Part shown: in pieces, positions 8,601-15,772 of the stretch
How the letters are laid out: every line of letters begins with the position of its first letter
How positions within the stretch are numbered: the first letter of the stretch is position 1
Translations under genes and position numbers: made by a program
Notes under the pieces: model-generated
What the model was told of the DNA's origin: nothing
Database searches by the model: none
Seen by the model: the letters and a program-made list of their open reading frames with translations, nothing else
Source of the DNA: Planctomycetota bacterium
GTDB taxonomy: Bacteria > Planctomycetota > Planctomycetia > Gemmatales > Gemmataceae
Length of the DNA: 38,567 nucleotides
Direction: 5' to 3'
Assembly: GCA_016177925.1 (NCBI GenBank)
Contig: JACOUH010000155.1
Span: 1-38,567, forward strand

Positions 8601-8951
8601 TTCGACTTTCCGGGTGGCAAGGTGACCCAGGGCCGCCGCGACGTGACCAGTGTTCCGGCCCAGGCGCTCGCTCTGCTCAACGATCCGTTCGTCCTGCAAC
8701 AGGCGGAGGTCTGGGCAGGACATCTCGTGAACCGGCCCGATCCCACCATCACCGACCGGGTCGGCCACCTGTTCCAGGTCGCTCTTGGCCGACCGGCCCA
8801 GGGCGAGGAACTGAGTCGAGTCGAGCAGGCTGTCGCTCAGTTCGCCGAGTTACATCAGGTCAAGCCCGCCGACATCCTGAGGAACCCCGCGGTCTGGAAG
8901 GACGTCGCTCATGCGTTCTTCAACTTGAAGGAGTTCATTTACATTCGCTAG
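5688..8951 (+). CDS. PSD1 / DUF1549-DUF1553 protein with cytochrome-c-like N-terminal domain (PSCyt1)
   Basis: This encodes 1,087 aa from the ATG at 5688, which directly precedes a signal peptide (MRTTTVLALTLVAPFARGDS). Residues about 22-115 are the planctomycete cytochrome-c domain, with heme motif CYRCH (37-41) and a possible Met ligand in LKMPPKGKLP. DUF1549 follows (HPVDRFLLARLEERGL, WARHWLDVVRFTETHGNE, and a second CxxCH in ACARCHDHKLD). A variable beta-rich middle separates it from C-terminal DUF1553 (ARVMVNRIWHHLFGTGLV, FGRVGELPSHPELLDYLA). The protein is probably exported and may bind heme. The function of this very expanded family is not established, although it is repeatedly linked to polysaccharide or sulfated-substrate breakdown. 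The DUF1501 gene downstream is its usual partner. The longer open frame starting at 5619 lacks a signal at its N-terminus, so it was not used. Confidence 0.93.
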   Translation: MRTTTVLALTLVAPFARGDSGVEFFEKKVRPVLVEHCYRCHSEQAKKNRGGLLLDTRQGIRAGGDTGPAIVPGKPAESLLLKAVRYTEETLKMPPKGKLPDAVIADLEEWIKKGAADPRDRAATAGSPSWEEMLRNRRHWWSLQPVRRAEPPRVKNSSWSHHPVDRFLLARLEERGLTPSARADRQTLIRRLSLVLRGLPPAPDEVEAFVRDESPHALDKLVDRLLASPHFGERWARHWLDVVRFTETHGNEWNYEVHHAWRYRDYLVRAFNDDVPYDQLVREHLAGDLLKQPRWNRSEGFNESVIGTAFYRFGEGNHDDCIGLPQIGYDLADNQIDTLSKAFQAATVACARCHDHKLDAVSTNDYYALLGVLRSSRLVSHTIDAPEVHAKTIQRLRDLKQAIRKELGAVWLREVQELPQRLLARQPDKKPAQDDMLAAWRTMASLSRKDESGFAAAWRKLAERYTREERERIAHEANEFVRFDDFPGGKSAGWQRGGQGLRDGAGRAGDFIVRLEGEALVKSVLPAGCFTHALSDRLNGTLRSPVLSGTKKYISFEVLGRRSSAVRLVSNNCQLNYRNYRALTSDDWQWVTFPLPEERDNLRVYAELMTMFDNPKFPDQLSALGGDTGNYRLPWEQAAANPRSFFGVTRIVLHDGPQPPKSTQGHLLRLFDRAPPRTLADVASRYAASVETAIQSWIEDRASDADVRWIDGLLHRGLLSNRVGLTSRLEALTKQYRETEAQLSQPRVVPGIADCGPGFAQPVLVRGDCLKPGERVPRRYLEVLSRPGDQFATGESGRRELAERIASADNPLTARVMVNRIWHHLFGTGLVRTVDDFGRVGELPSHPELLDYLAARFVEEGWSIKRLIRSLVLTQTFQLSSRPSPAARAIDPLNRLLQHYPARRIEAEAIRDSILAVSGRLDRTLYGMSLPSFRETPNADRRLFPGPLDGNGRRSLYIKNTLMEAPRFLDVFDFPGGKVTQGRRDVTSVPAQALALLNDPFVLQQAEVWAGHLVNRPDPTITDRVGHLFQVALGRPAQGEELSRVEQAVAQFAELHQVKPADILRNPAVWKDVAHAFFNLKEFIYIR

Positions 8952-9017
8952 ACACAAGCCCGGAGCGCCAGCGACGGGACGCCGACGTCCCCGCGCTGGC
9001 GCTTGGGGCTTGTCTCA
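8952..9017. repeat. Dispersed palindrome of the ACACAAGCCC...GGGCTTGT type, copy 1
   Basis: Inverted arms ACACAAGCCCGGAGCGCCAG and CTGGCGCTTGGGGCTTGT lie immediately after the PSD1 stop codon. A second copy with the same arms is at 21938-22022. It lies within the PSD1-DUF1501 transcription unit and could act as an mRNA hairpin. Confidence 0.75.
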
Positions 9018-9060
9018 ACCGCTGTACTCGCCCGCAAAACGCTCGAATCAGGGAACCGTC

Positions 9061-10443
9061 ATGAACCGCATAATGAGTCGCCGACAACTGCTGGCATCGA
9101 GCGCCAACGGCTTTGGTCTGGTCGCGCTGTCGGCTCTGCTGGGCGAGAGCACCTCGGCCCGCGCTGCTGCTCGTCACTTCCGGCCTCGGGCGAAGAATGT
9201 CATCTTCTGCTTCATGGACGGGGGTGTCTCGCATGTCGATACCTTCGATCCCAAGCCGGCGCTCGTCCGGCTCGACGGCAAGGGTGCCGGCAAGATCGAC
9301 AATCCGACCGCGAGCGCCAACCGCAAATGGCTGCAAAGTCCCTGGAAGTTCCACAGCCGCGGCCGGAGCGGCCTCCCGATCAGCGAGCTGTTCCCGCACC
9401 TCGCCACCGTCGCCGATGAGCTGGCCGTCATTCGGTCCATGAAGGCCGATCTGCCCCTGCACTCGACAGGCGTTCTGCGGCTGCACACGGGCGTCAACAA
9501 CGCTGGTCGTCCGAGTCTCGGCTCCTGGGTCAGTTACGGCCTCGGCAACGAGAACCGCAATCTGCCTGGCTTCGTCGTCCTCAGTTTCGGCGTCGTTCCC
9601 TGCGGCGGATTGGAGACGTTCTCTAACGGGTTCTTGCCGGCGAGTCATCAGGCGACGCTCTTCCACGCCGACGGCAAGCCGATTGACAACATCGTCCCCG
9701 CCGACCGCGACGGGCGCGTCCAGCGCGCCAAGCTCGATCTGCTGCGGCGGCAGGATGAGGCGTTCGCGCGCTCGCTGGGCGGAGAGGAGGCGATCGAGTC
9801 GGCCATCCGCAATCACGAGATGGCCTATCGCATGCAATCGCTGGTGCCGGACGTCCTCGACCTGGCCCGGGAGAGCGCAGAGACGAAACGGCTCTACGGC
9901 ATCGACTCGAAGGTGGCGTCCCAGCGGCTGTACGGCATTCAGTGTCTGCGCGCGCGGCGGCTGATCGAGAGCGGTGTGCGCTTCGTCGAGATCACCTGTC
10001 CGCCGGGCGCGTCGAACGGCACCTGGGACCAGCACGGCAATCTGAAGAAGGGCCATGAGAAGAACGCTTTGGACACCGATCAGGCGATTGCCGGACTCAT
10101 CAAGGACCTGAAGCGGCGCGGCCTGCTGGAGACGACGCTGATCGTCTGGGCGGGCGAGTTCGGAAGGACTCCTCATTCGACGGGCCGGGATGGGCGCGAT
10201 CATCATCCGGAGGGTTTCAGCATCTGGCTGGCTGGCGGCGGCATCAAGGGCGGCACCGTCCACGGAGCCACCGACGAGATGGGCATGCATGCTGTCGAGA
10301 ATGTCTGCGATTTCCACGATCTGCATGCCACCATCCTGCATCTGCTTGGACTCGATCACGAGCAGCTGACGTATCGCTTTGGCGGTCGTGATTTCCGCCT
10401 CACCGACGTGGAGGGTCACGTCGTCAAGGCGATCATCGCATGA
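9061..10443 (+). CDS. DUF1501 family protein (Tat-exported, sulfatase/phosphatase-like fold)
   Basis: This encodes 460 aa from the ATG at 9061. The N-terminus carries a twin-arginine signal (SRRQLLASSANGFGLVALSALL). The body shows the DUF1501 signatures: NVIFCFMDGGVSHVDTFDPKP after the signal, ELAVIRSM, GTWDQHGN, and LIVWAGEFGRTPHSTGRDGRDHHPEGFSIWLAGGGI near the C-terminus. DUF1501 belongs to the alkaline phosphatase/sulfatase superfamily, and the conserved Asp/His residues are consistent with metal binding; no substrate is known. It sits 110 bases after the PSD1 gene on the same strand, the standard gene pair in planctomycetes, and is probably co-transcribed. The ATG chosen is where the Tat signal begins; the frame is open upstream to 9010. 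Confidence 0.93.
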   Translation: MNRIMSRRQLLASSANGFGLVALSALLGESTSARAAARHFRPRAKNVIFCFMDGGVSHVDTFDPKPALVRLDGKGAGKIDNPTASANRKWLQSPWKFHSRGRSGLPISELFPHLATVADELAVIRSMKADLPLHSTGVLRLHTGVNNAGRPSLGSWVSYGLGNENRNLPGFVVLSFGVVPCGGLETFSNGFLPASHQATLFHADGKPIDNIVPADRDGRVQRAKLDLLRRQDEAFARSLGGEEAIESAIRNHEMAYRMQSLVPDVLDLARESAETKRLYGIDSKVASQRLYGIQCLRARRLIESGVRFVEITCPPGASNGTWDQHGNLKKGHEKNALDTDQAIAGLIKDLKRRGLLETTLIVWAGEFGRTPHSTGRDGRDHHPEGFSIWLAGGGIKGGTVHGATDEMGMHAVENVCDFHDLHATILHLLGLDHEQLTYRFGGRDFRLTDVEGHVVKAIIA

Positions 10444-10500
10444 GTGGGGCAAGTTCCCAACTTGCCCGACTGAATCGGGCAAGTTACAAACTTGCCCCAC
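10444..10500. repeat. Dispersed palindrome of the GTGGGGCAAGTT type
   Basis: GTGGGGCAAGTTCCCAACTT and its inverted partner ending AAACTTGCCCCAC start directly at the DUF1501 stop codon. Internal CCCGACTGAATCGGG forms a second stem. It could also end the upstream transcript, although no T-run follows. Confidence 0.65.
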
Positions 10501-10522
10501 GTTGCGAGGAGGGACCGGCACC

Positions 10523-11533
10523 ATGAGATGGTCTCTAGTCGTCCTGTCTGGCTTCCTGCTGTCCCCTGTGTCAGCCGCCGGCGAACCACCGCCTCCCGAC
10601 TGGGTCAAGGTGACCGGCAAGGCAGGGTGGCAGCCCCGCGACTCCAGCGGGGAAGTCGTCTTCAAGGACCAGCTCTGGATTCTCGGCGGCTGGTTCGACT
10701 CGTTTACCGCGCCTCCCCGGGACGTCTGGAGTTCCTCCGACGGGAAAACCTGGAAGCTCGTGACGAAGACGGCCCCGTGGAAGCACAGTGACTTGCCGAT
10801 GACGCTTGTCTTCAAGGACCGCATGTGGCTCATGGGCGGTTGGTTTAACGGCCGGCTGGCGGGGCACGGCGCCAGCAGCGAGGTCTGGTCGTCCACGGAC
10901 GGCGCGCAGTGGGAGCAGGTGACGAAGGAAGCCGGTTGGAGTCCTCGGATTGCCGCTGGCGCCGTGGTCTTCAAGGGACGAGTGTGGATTCTCGGGGGTA
11001 CGGAGAATTACTACTTCGGCAATGAGAAAAGCCTCAAGAGCGACGTCTGGTCTTCCGCCGACGGCAAGACGTGGAAGCAGGAGACGGCCAGCGCCCCCTG
11101 GTCGCCGCGGGCCTATCATGCGGCCGTCGTCCACGACGGCAAAATCTGGGTCCTCGGCGGCGGCAACTACGTTCCAAAGTATCACGCGCTCAACGATGTC
11201 TGGTGCTCCGCGGACGGCGTGAACTGGGAGCAGGTGACCCGGAAGGCCCCGTGGCAGCCGCGGATCTGGTTCTCCTCGGTCGTCTACCGGGACCGCCTGT
11301 GGGTCCTGGGCGGCTGGTCGAACAACCCCTCGAAGAACTGGGGAGACGTCTGGTATTCCCGCGACGGCAAGGGGTGGACGCGGCTGCCGTCGAAGGTGAC
11401 CTGGAAGGAGCGCCACGAGCACTCCACCTTTGTCTTCAAGGACAAGATCTGGGTGGCGGGGGGACATGCTCAACCCCTCAGTAGCGAGGTTTGGTCGCTG
11501 GCGGTCCCGAAGGACTGGTTCAACGAGAAGTGA
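10523..11533 (+). CDS. Secreted kelch-repeat beta-propeller protein
   Basis: This encodes 336 aa from the ATG at 10523, preceded by a good Shine-Dalgarno (GAGGAGGGA). A signal peptide (MRWSLVVLSGFLLSPVSAAG) is followed by six propeller blades, each with a strand pair like VFKDQLWILGGW and then DVWSSSDGKTWKxVT. The six GG motifs are in QLWILGG, RMWLMGG, RVWILGG, KIWVLGG, RLWVLGG and KIWVAGG. The DGxxWxxV elements also resemble Asp-box turns. No catalytic residues are recognised; propellers of this type bind ligands or surface glycans, or act as enzymes. It lies between the DUF1501 gene and the nitrilase-like gene on the same strand. Periplasmic or cell-surface location is inferred from the signal peptide. 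Confidence 0.88.
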   Translation: MRWSLVVLSGFLLSPVSAAGEPPPPDWVKVTGKAGWQPRDSSGEVVFKDQLWILGGWFDSFTAPPRDVWSSSDGKTWKLVTKTAPWKHSDLPMTLVFKDRMWLMGGWFNGRLAGHGASSEVWSSTDGAQWEQVTKEAGWSPRIAAGAVVFKGRVWILGGTENYYFGNEKSLKSDVWSSADGKTWKQETASAPWSPRAYHAAVVHDGKIWVLGGGNYVPKYHALNDVWCSADGVNWEQVTRKAPWQPRIWFSSVVYRDRLWVLGGWSNNPSKNWGDVWYSRDGKGWTRLPSKVTWKERHEHSTFVFKDKIWVAGGHAQPLSSEVWSLAVPKDWFNEK

Positions 11534-11593
11534 AGACTTTCTTCCGGAGCGCTTCCGCTTCGACGTCGATACTGACTTTCGAGGAAAAAGTCC

Positions 11594-12442
11594 ATGCGTC
11601 CGCTCAAGATCGGCCTGGCCCAGTGCAGGCAGACAGGGGATTTCGCCTCCAATGCGGCGACCATTCGGCGATTCCTCGAGGAGGCAAGCCACGCCGGAGT
11701 CCAGATCCTCTGCTTCCCGGAAGCCCAGACGGTTGGCTATCGTGTGGACATTGCAACCCCCGACCTGCCCGTGCCCGTCGCGCAGCTCGACGACTTGCAC
11801 GGCGAGGTCGCCCGGTTCTGCGGCAAGTCGGGGATGGCCTGTGTCCTGGGCACGGAAACTCCCCGGGCCACGGGCCCGTACCACGGCAAGCCGCACAACA
11901 GCGCTCTGGTCATCTCCGAAACGGGGATCGTCCTGGGAACCCACCACAAGACGAGGTTGACGCCCCTGGATGCCGTGGCCTATTCGCCGGGCAGCTCGAT
12001 GGAGACGTACACGCTCTTCGGAGTCAGGGTCGGTGTCGTGATCTGCTTCGAGGGGTTTCGCTTCCCCGAGACGACGCGCGAGTGCGTGCGGCGGGGGGCA
12101 CAGCTCGTCCTTCATCCGCAGAATAACACGACACGGCCCAACGACTGGAAAGTCCCCGTGCATCATGCCATGATTGTCACCCGCGCCGCGGAGAACACGA
12201 TCTGGTTCGCCTCGTGCAACGCCTGTCTCATTCCGCATCAGAACTGCCGCAGCCTCATCGTTGCCCCCGACGGCCAGGTCCATGCGCAGACCGAACTGAA
12301 ACAGGAACAGCTGCTCGTGGCCGAGATCGACATCGACCAGGCGACCCGGGCGATGTTCAACTACGACCTGGAAGGCTGCGCCCCGCTGCTTTTCCGTCAG
12401 ACAGTCGCGCGGGAGGAATATCAGCAGGTCCTGGCGAGGTGA
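11594..12442 (+). CDS. Carbon-nitrogen hydrolase (nitrilase superfamily)
   Basis: This encodes 282 aa from the ATG at 11594 with a GAGG ribosome-binding site. The catalytic triad of the superfamily is intact: Glu43 (CFPEAQT), Lys119 (HHKTRL) and Cys151 (VVICFEGFRFPE). Length and strand order match single-domain amidases/carbamoylases of this family, which hydrolyse non-peptide C-N bonds in amides, carbamoyl groups or nitriles. No signal peptide is seen, so it is probably cytoplasmic. The true substrate cannot be read from sequence; Glu-Lys-Cys enzymes without a ring-hydrolysis partner next door are most often omega-amidase- or N-carbamoyl-type. It ends facing the TPP-enzyme gene, with a palindromic repeat between them. 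Confidence 0.92.
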   Translation: MRPLKIGLAQCRQTGDFASNAATIRRFLEEASHAGVQILCFPEAQTVGYRVDIATPDLPVPVAQLDDLHGEVARFCGKSGMACVLGTETPRATGPYHGKPHNSALVISETGIVLGTHHKTRLTPLDAVAYSPGSSMETYTLFGVRVGVVICFEGFRFPETTRECVRRGAQLVLHPQNNTTRPNDWKVPVHHAMIVTRAAENTIWFASCNACLIPHQNCRSLIVAPDGQVHAQTELKQEQLLVAEIDIDQATRAMFNYDLEGCAPLLFRQTVAREEYQQVLAR

Positions 12443-12452
12443 GCTTGAATTT

Positions 12453-12540
12453 GGCGAGCGGGGGGTGTGAACCCCCCGGTACTTCGACTTACCGGGGGGT
12501 TCACACCCCCCGCTCGCTCGCCAGTACCGGGGGGTTGAGG
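12453..12540. repeat. Dispersed GCGAGCGGGGGG palindrome, intact copy between convergent genes
   Basis: Arms GGCGAGCGGGGGGTGTGAAC... (12453-12481) and ...TTCACACCCCCCGCTCGC (12490-12517) pair almost perfectly, with an 8-base loop. A partial third arm (CCAGTACCGGGGGGTTGA) follows. It lies between the stops of two convergent genes and could serve as a bidirectional terminator. It is the best preserved of three copies in the window (others at 3691 and 32570). Confidence 0.8.
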
Positions 12541-12551
12541 GCCGCTCCACC

Positions 12552-14207
12552 TCACCACGGCTTGGATAACCTCGTCTCCTCACCGGTGATGAACTCCACC
12601 AACGCGGGCCGGCCGGGGCCTGCCTCGGGGTCGGGAGAGACGACGGCCAGGGCACGCCGCAGTGCGGGGACGATCTCGGACGGCTGCGTGACGCGCTCGG
12701 CGACGACCCCCAGGCCCTCGGCAACCTTGGTGTAGTCCCCGCTGAGATAGCGGCTGCGGTACTTCTGGCTGGCGACGGGAATCCAGCGCTCGTAGCCGCC
12801 CATCACCCCGTTGTTGACCAGGACCGTCAGGATTGGAATGCGCTCGCGCACGGCCGTCTCCAGGTCCAGGCCGCACATGCCGAAGGCCGTGTCGCCCAGG
12901 AAGTGAATGACGAGCTTCTCGGGGGTGGCCAGCTTTGCTCCGAGGGCGAAGCCCAGCGAGCTGCCCAGTTGCGTGGACTTGCCCCAGCCGAGGTAGCCTC
13001 GCGGAGTGAGCGTCTCCCAGAACGGGGCCAACTGGTCGCGGGGCATGCCCGAGTCGTGAGTGATGGTCGTCGTCGTGCGGTCCACCAGCCGCATCAACTC
13101 GTGAATCACGCGGTACGGGTTGATGGGGGTCTCGTCCGAGGTCAGCCGCAGCAGCCACTCGGCCCGCCATCTCGCCCGCAGCGAAGCAATCTCCTCGACC
13201 ACGGGCCCGCCCTCCGGTCGCTCACGCTCCCGGCTCGCCTGCCGCCAGGCTTCTTCCAGCATTTGCTGTAGCACGAGCCGGGCGTCGCCCAGGACCGCAC
13301 AGTCGGCGGCCACGTCCTTGTTCAGGTCCGCCTCGTTGTTCGTGACGTGGACGATGACCTTCCCTTTCGGGATCGGGGCGGCGAAGACCGTGGTGGTGAA
13401 GCTGCAGCCGATGCCGAAGATGACGTCGGCTTGCCGCAGGAAGTGGTCCACCATTGGGGTGCCGGCGTAGCCGCCGGTGCCCAGCGCCAGGGGGTGATTC
13501 TCCGGGAAGGCGCTCTTGCCAGGCAACGTGGTCATCACCGGGGCCTGGACGAACTCGGCCAGGGCGCGCAGCTCCTCCCAGGCTTCCGCCCAGTGTACCC
13601 CTTGCCCGACGTGCAGCACCGGCCGGCGCGCCTGTAGCAGAATCCGGACCGCCTCGCGGACGTCCGCGGAGTCGCCGGCGGCACGGACCACCCGGACCGG
13701 GCTGTAGGCAAACGCCTCGACCCCCTCGCTGGCAACGTCGACCGGGACTTCCAGGGCAACCGGCGCCCGCCGGCCAGTGCGTAGCAAGGTGAACGCGCGG
13801 CGCAACAGGCCCGGGATGCGCTCCGCGCTGTTGGCCTGCGCGGACCACTTCGTGACGCCGCGGTAGTTCTCGGCGGCCTGGAAGTTGGGCGCGATGTCGC
13901 CCCGGCCGCGCGGGTTGCCGCCGGGCAGGAAGAGGACCGGCGAGCCGTCGGCAAACGCCTGGGCGACCCCGGCGAAGGCGTTTTCCGCCCCCGGGCCGTG
14001 CTGCACCGTAGCGACCCCGATCCGCCCCCCGTTCGAGGCCCGGGAGTAGCCGTCGGCCATGTTCACCAGCGTCCGCTCGGTGCGGGCCACGATGGGGCGG
14101 ATGCCCACTCCGGCACACTCGTCGATGAGGGCGTTGACCGGGAAGCAGAAGAGGTAGTCCGTACCCTCGGCCTTGAGGATGTTGGCAATTGCCCTGGCCC
14201 CGTTCAT
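12552..14207 (-). CDS. Thiamine pyrophosphate-dependent enzyme, acetolactate-synthase-like
   Basis: This encodes 551 aa from the ATG at 14207. The three-domain layout of the POX/ALS family is clear. The N-terminal PYR domain has the activating Glu44 (ARTERTLVNMADGYSRAS) and HGPGAENAFAGVAQA. The central domain (about 190-330) has VREAVRILLQARRPVLHVGQG. The C-terminal PP domain has the TPP/Mg motif starting GDTAFGMCGLDLETA and ending VLVNNG. Such enzymes decarboxylate 2-oxo acids and join or transfer the resulting two-carbon unit. It is not part of an ilv operon: no small regulatory subunit or ilvC is nearby, so branched-chain amino acid synthesis is unlikely. Its neighbours (nitrilase-like, creatinase-like and secreted proteins) suggest a catabolic role. 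The reaction is undetermined. Confidence 0.9.
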   Translation of the reverse strand: MNGARAIANILKAEGTDYLFCFPVNALIDECAGVGIRPIVARTERTLVNMADGYSRASNGGRIGVATVQHGPGAENAFAGVAQAFADGSPVLFLPGGNPRGRGDIAPNFQAAENYRGVTKWSAQANSAERIPGLLRRAFTLLRTGRRAPVALEVPVDVASEGVEAFAYSPVRVVRAAGDSADVREAVRILLQARRPVLHVGQGVHWAEAWEELRALAEFVQAPVMTTLPGKSAFPENHPLALGTGGYAGTPMVDHFLRQADVIFGIGCSFTTTVFAAPIPKGKVIVHVTNNEADLNKDVAADCAVLGDARLVLQQMLEEAWRQASRERERPEGGPVVEEIASLRARWRAEWLLRLTSDETPINPYRVIHELMRLVDRTTTTITHDSGMPRDQLAPFWETLTPRGYLGWGKSTQLGSSLGFALGAKLATPEKLVIHFLGDTAFGMCGLDLETAVRERIPILTVLVNNGVMGGYERWIPVASQKYRSRYLSGDYTKVAEGLGVVAERVTQPSEIVPALRRALAVVSPDPEAGPGRPALVEFITGEETRLSKPW

Positions 14208-14297
14208 GGCGTTGGCTCCGTAAGGCCGGCTGTAACAACATCACGTCTCGAAAACTCGTGATGCCGCCCCGGTCAACATCATCGGTTGGTTCGCCAC

Positions 14298-15431
14298 CTA
14301 TTTCACCAGGCGCCATCCCGATTTATCGGCGCTCAGAGCGGTGTGGCCCTTGTAGCGGTCGTGTACCTTGTGCATGTCCTCGATGGTGTCGAAGTAGCCC
14401 ACGATGAAGGCAGCGCTGAAGGATTCGCCGGCCTTGACCGGCTTGCCGTGGGACTCCTCGATCATGACGATGATCCCCCCGGGCCGCTGGCTGCACCACG
14501 CCTCGTAGACGACGGAGGGCTCGAGCGTCAGACCCCCCAACCAGGGGCCGTCTTTCCCCGTCTTCTTGTCCCGTAAATGGTAAGCGCGAATGAAATGCTC
14601 CGGCGTTTTGTGGGTGTCGCGTCGGTAGCCAAACTTCCTGTCGGGCGGGAAGGGGGTAAAGAACTCCCTGGAAGGAATGCGCAGCCCTTTGGGACCGCTC
14701 AGGTAGCTGAGGTAGATCTCGCTGAACGTGTCGCCCCGGTCGTGGCGGACACAGCCCGGCGTGTCATTGCGGAGGAACATCTCGTCTGAATCGTTAACGC
14801 TATCGATCCGATCCATCAATACGAAGTACCGCTCTCCTTTTGGAAACACGATCCGTTGCGTCCAGCGCGATCCGGCTTTGCGGCCGGGGGCGGCGTACTC
14901 GTAGCGGTAGGTCGTCGTTACCGCGATGAAATCTTTGCCTTGGATGACCTCCGGCTGCACCGGCTTCATCCGGTGGCAGAGTTGGGGGCCCTCGACCATA
15001 CGCTTGCGATGGCTGCTGCCGTGGGCCATCAGGGCGTAGTGTCGTCTGGCCGGTTCGGTCTCGTTGGTGTGCCAAGTATAACGGCCAACGCCGTGTCCGT
15101 CTGGTGCGAAAACCTTATCGCGCCAGGCTTCGTCGCTGCCCGCCTCCATGAGCCAGTCGACGACCATCAGCCCGTCGCCGATTTCGCGGAAGCCCGTGGT
15201 CTTATCGAGAAACGATCCCTTTTCGATGCCGGTCATCCACTGCTTGGGTTTCTTCTTGGGAATGACGGCTTCGAGTTTGTCGGTCTCGATCTTGATGGCG
15301 CGATCGTTCTCGGTAACGCGCGCCCAGGGCTTGTCACCGGGCGGCTCGGCCGAAACCGGTCCAGCGCTTGCAATCGCGATGAGCAACGGAGCCAAGGACC
15401 ACTTGCCCACGAACGTGTTGGAAACTCTCAT
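14298..15431 (-). CDS. Secreted protein of unknown function
   Basis: This encodes 377 aa. The ATG at 15431 has a good Shine-Dalgarno (AGGGAGGACGCC) and begins a signal peptide (MRVSNTFVGKWSLAPLLIAI...ASAGPVSAEP). The mature part is rich in aromatic and charged residues with alternating strand-like segments (RWTQRIVFPKGERYFVLMDR, ESFSAAFIVGYFDTIEDM), consistent with a beta-sandwich or mutarotase-like fold; I do not recognise the family. Cys residues are few. It is followed after 90 bases by the TPP-enzyme gene and preceded by the sialidase-like gene on the same strand. Location outside the cytoplasm follows from the signal; a role in carbohydrate handling is only a guess from the neighbours. 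Confidence 0.82.
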   Translation of the reverse strand: MRVSNTFVGKWSLAPLLIAIASAGPVSAEPPGDKPWARVTENDRAIKIETDKLEAVIPKKKPKQWMTGIEKGSFLDKTTGFREIGDGLMVVDWLMEAGSDEAWRDKVFAPDGHGVGRYTWHTNETEPARRHYALMAHGSSHRKRMVEGPQLCHRMKPVQPEVIQGKDFIAVTTTYRYEYAAPGRKAGSRWTQRIVFPKGERYFVLMDRIDSVNDSDEMFLRNDTPGCVRHDRGDTFSEIYLSYLSGPKGLRIPSREFFTPFPPDRKFGYRRDTHKTPEHFIRAYHLRDKKTGKDGPWLGGLTLEPSVVYEAWCSQRPGGIIVMIEESHGKPVKAGESFSAAFIVGYFDTIEDMHKVHDRYKGHTALSADKSGWRLVK

Positions 15432-15772
15432 ATGGCGTCCTCCCTGAAGAAAGCCCTCGCAGCAAACACTGCTTCCCGAAGCGGCGGGCCCCGACCATTC
15501 CGGGGATTCGCCCTGCTCTCGAGCAGCTTCAAGCATTCTGATCGGACCTTTCTGCCTCGGCAAGAAAAAAACCGCCAACCGCGACGATCTCAGGCTGGAA
15601 AGCCTGACGCGGCGTCAAAGTCAGGCTGGAAAGCCCGACGCGGCGTCAAAGTCAGGCTGGAAAGCCTGACCTACTCTCGTGCCGGAGTAATACCCGTTCG
15701 GGCTCTCAGCGACGTGAGTCGGCTGCCATCCTCGACGTCGCGCATCCTTCCGAGGAGGACCTGCTGCGTCGA
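15432..15772. other. Intergenic region with tandem repeat
   Basis: This gap of 341 bases lies between two leftward genes. It holds the 31-bp tandem repeat at 15590-15671 and an A-rich patch near 15560-15575. I saw no gene-like frame. The spacing makes a separate promoter for the 14298-15431 gene likely, though none could be pinned down. Confidence 0.5.
15590..15671. repeat. 31-bp direct tandem repeat, about 2.6 copies
   Basis: Units starting at 15590, 15621 and 15652 share TCAGGCTGGAAAGCCTGACG plus CGGCGTCAAAG. Each unit contains the small palindrome TCAGGCT-GGAA-AGCCTGA, so the array can form a row of hairpins. It differs from a CRISPR because there are no spacers. Units differ at single positions (CCTGACG versus CCCGACG). 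Confidence 0.85.

Noticed and set aside
8935-10974. Minus-strand open frame of 679 codons opposite the DUF1501 gene
   Set aside because: The opposite strand carries an intact DUF1501 protein with Tat signal; the antisense frame spans two intergenic palindromes and has no domain.
10571-12724. Minus-strand open frame of 717 codons opposite the kelch and nitrilase genes
   Set aside because: It crosses two clear plus-strand genes with catalytic motifs and a repeat; it is a shadow frame.
12552-14207. Assignment as ilvB (biosynthetic acetolactate synthase)
   Set aside because: No ilvN/ilvH-type small subunit or other ilv gene is adjacent, and the context is catabolic or unknown.
15590-15671. Possible CRISPR array
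   Set aside because: The repeat units are directly adjacent with no spacers.
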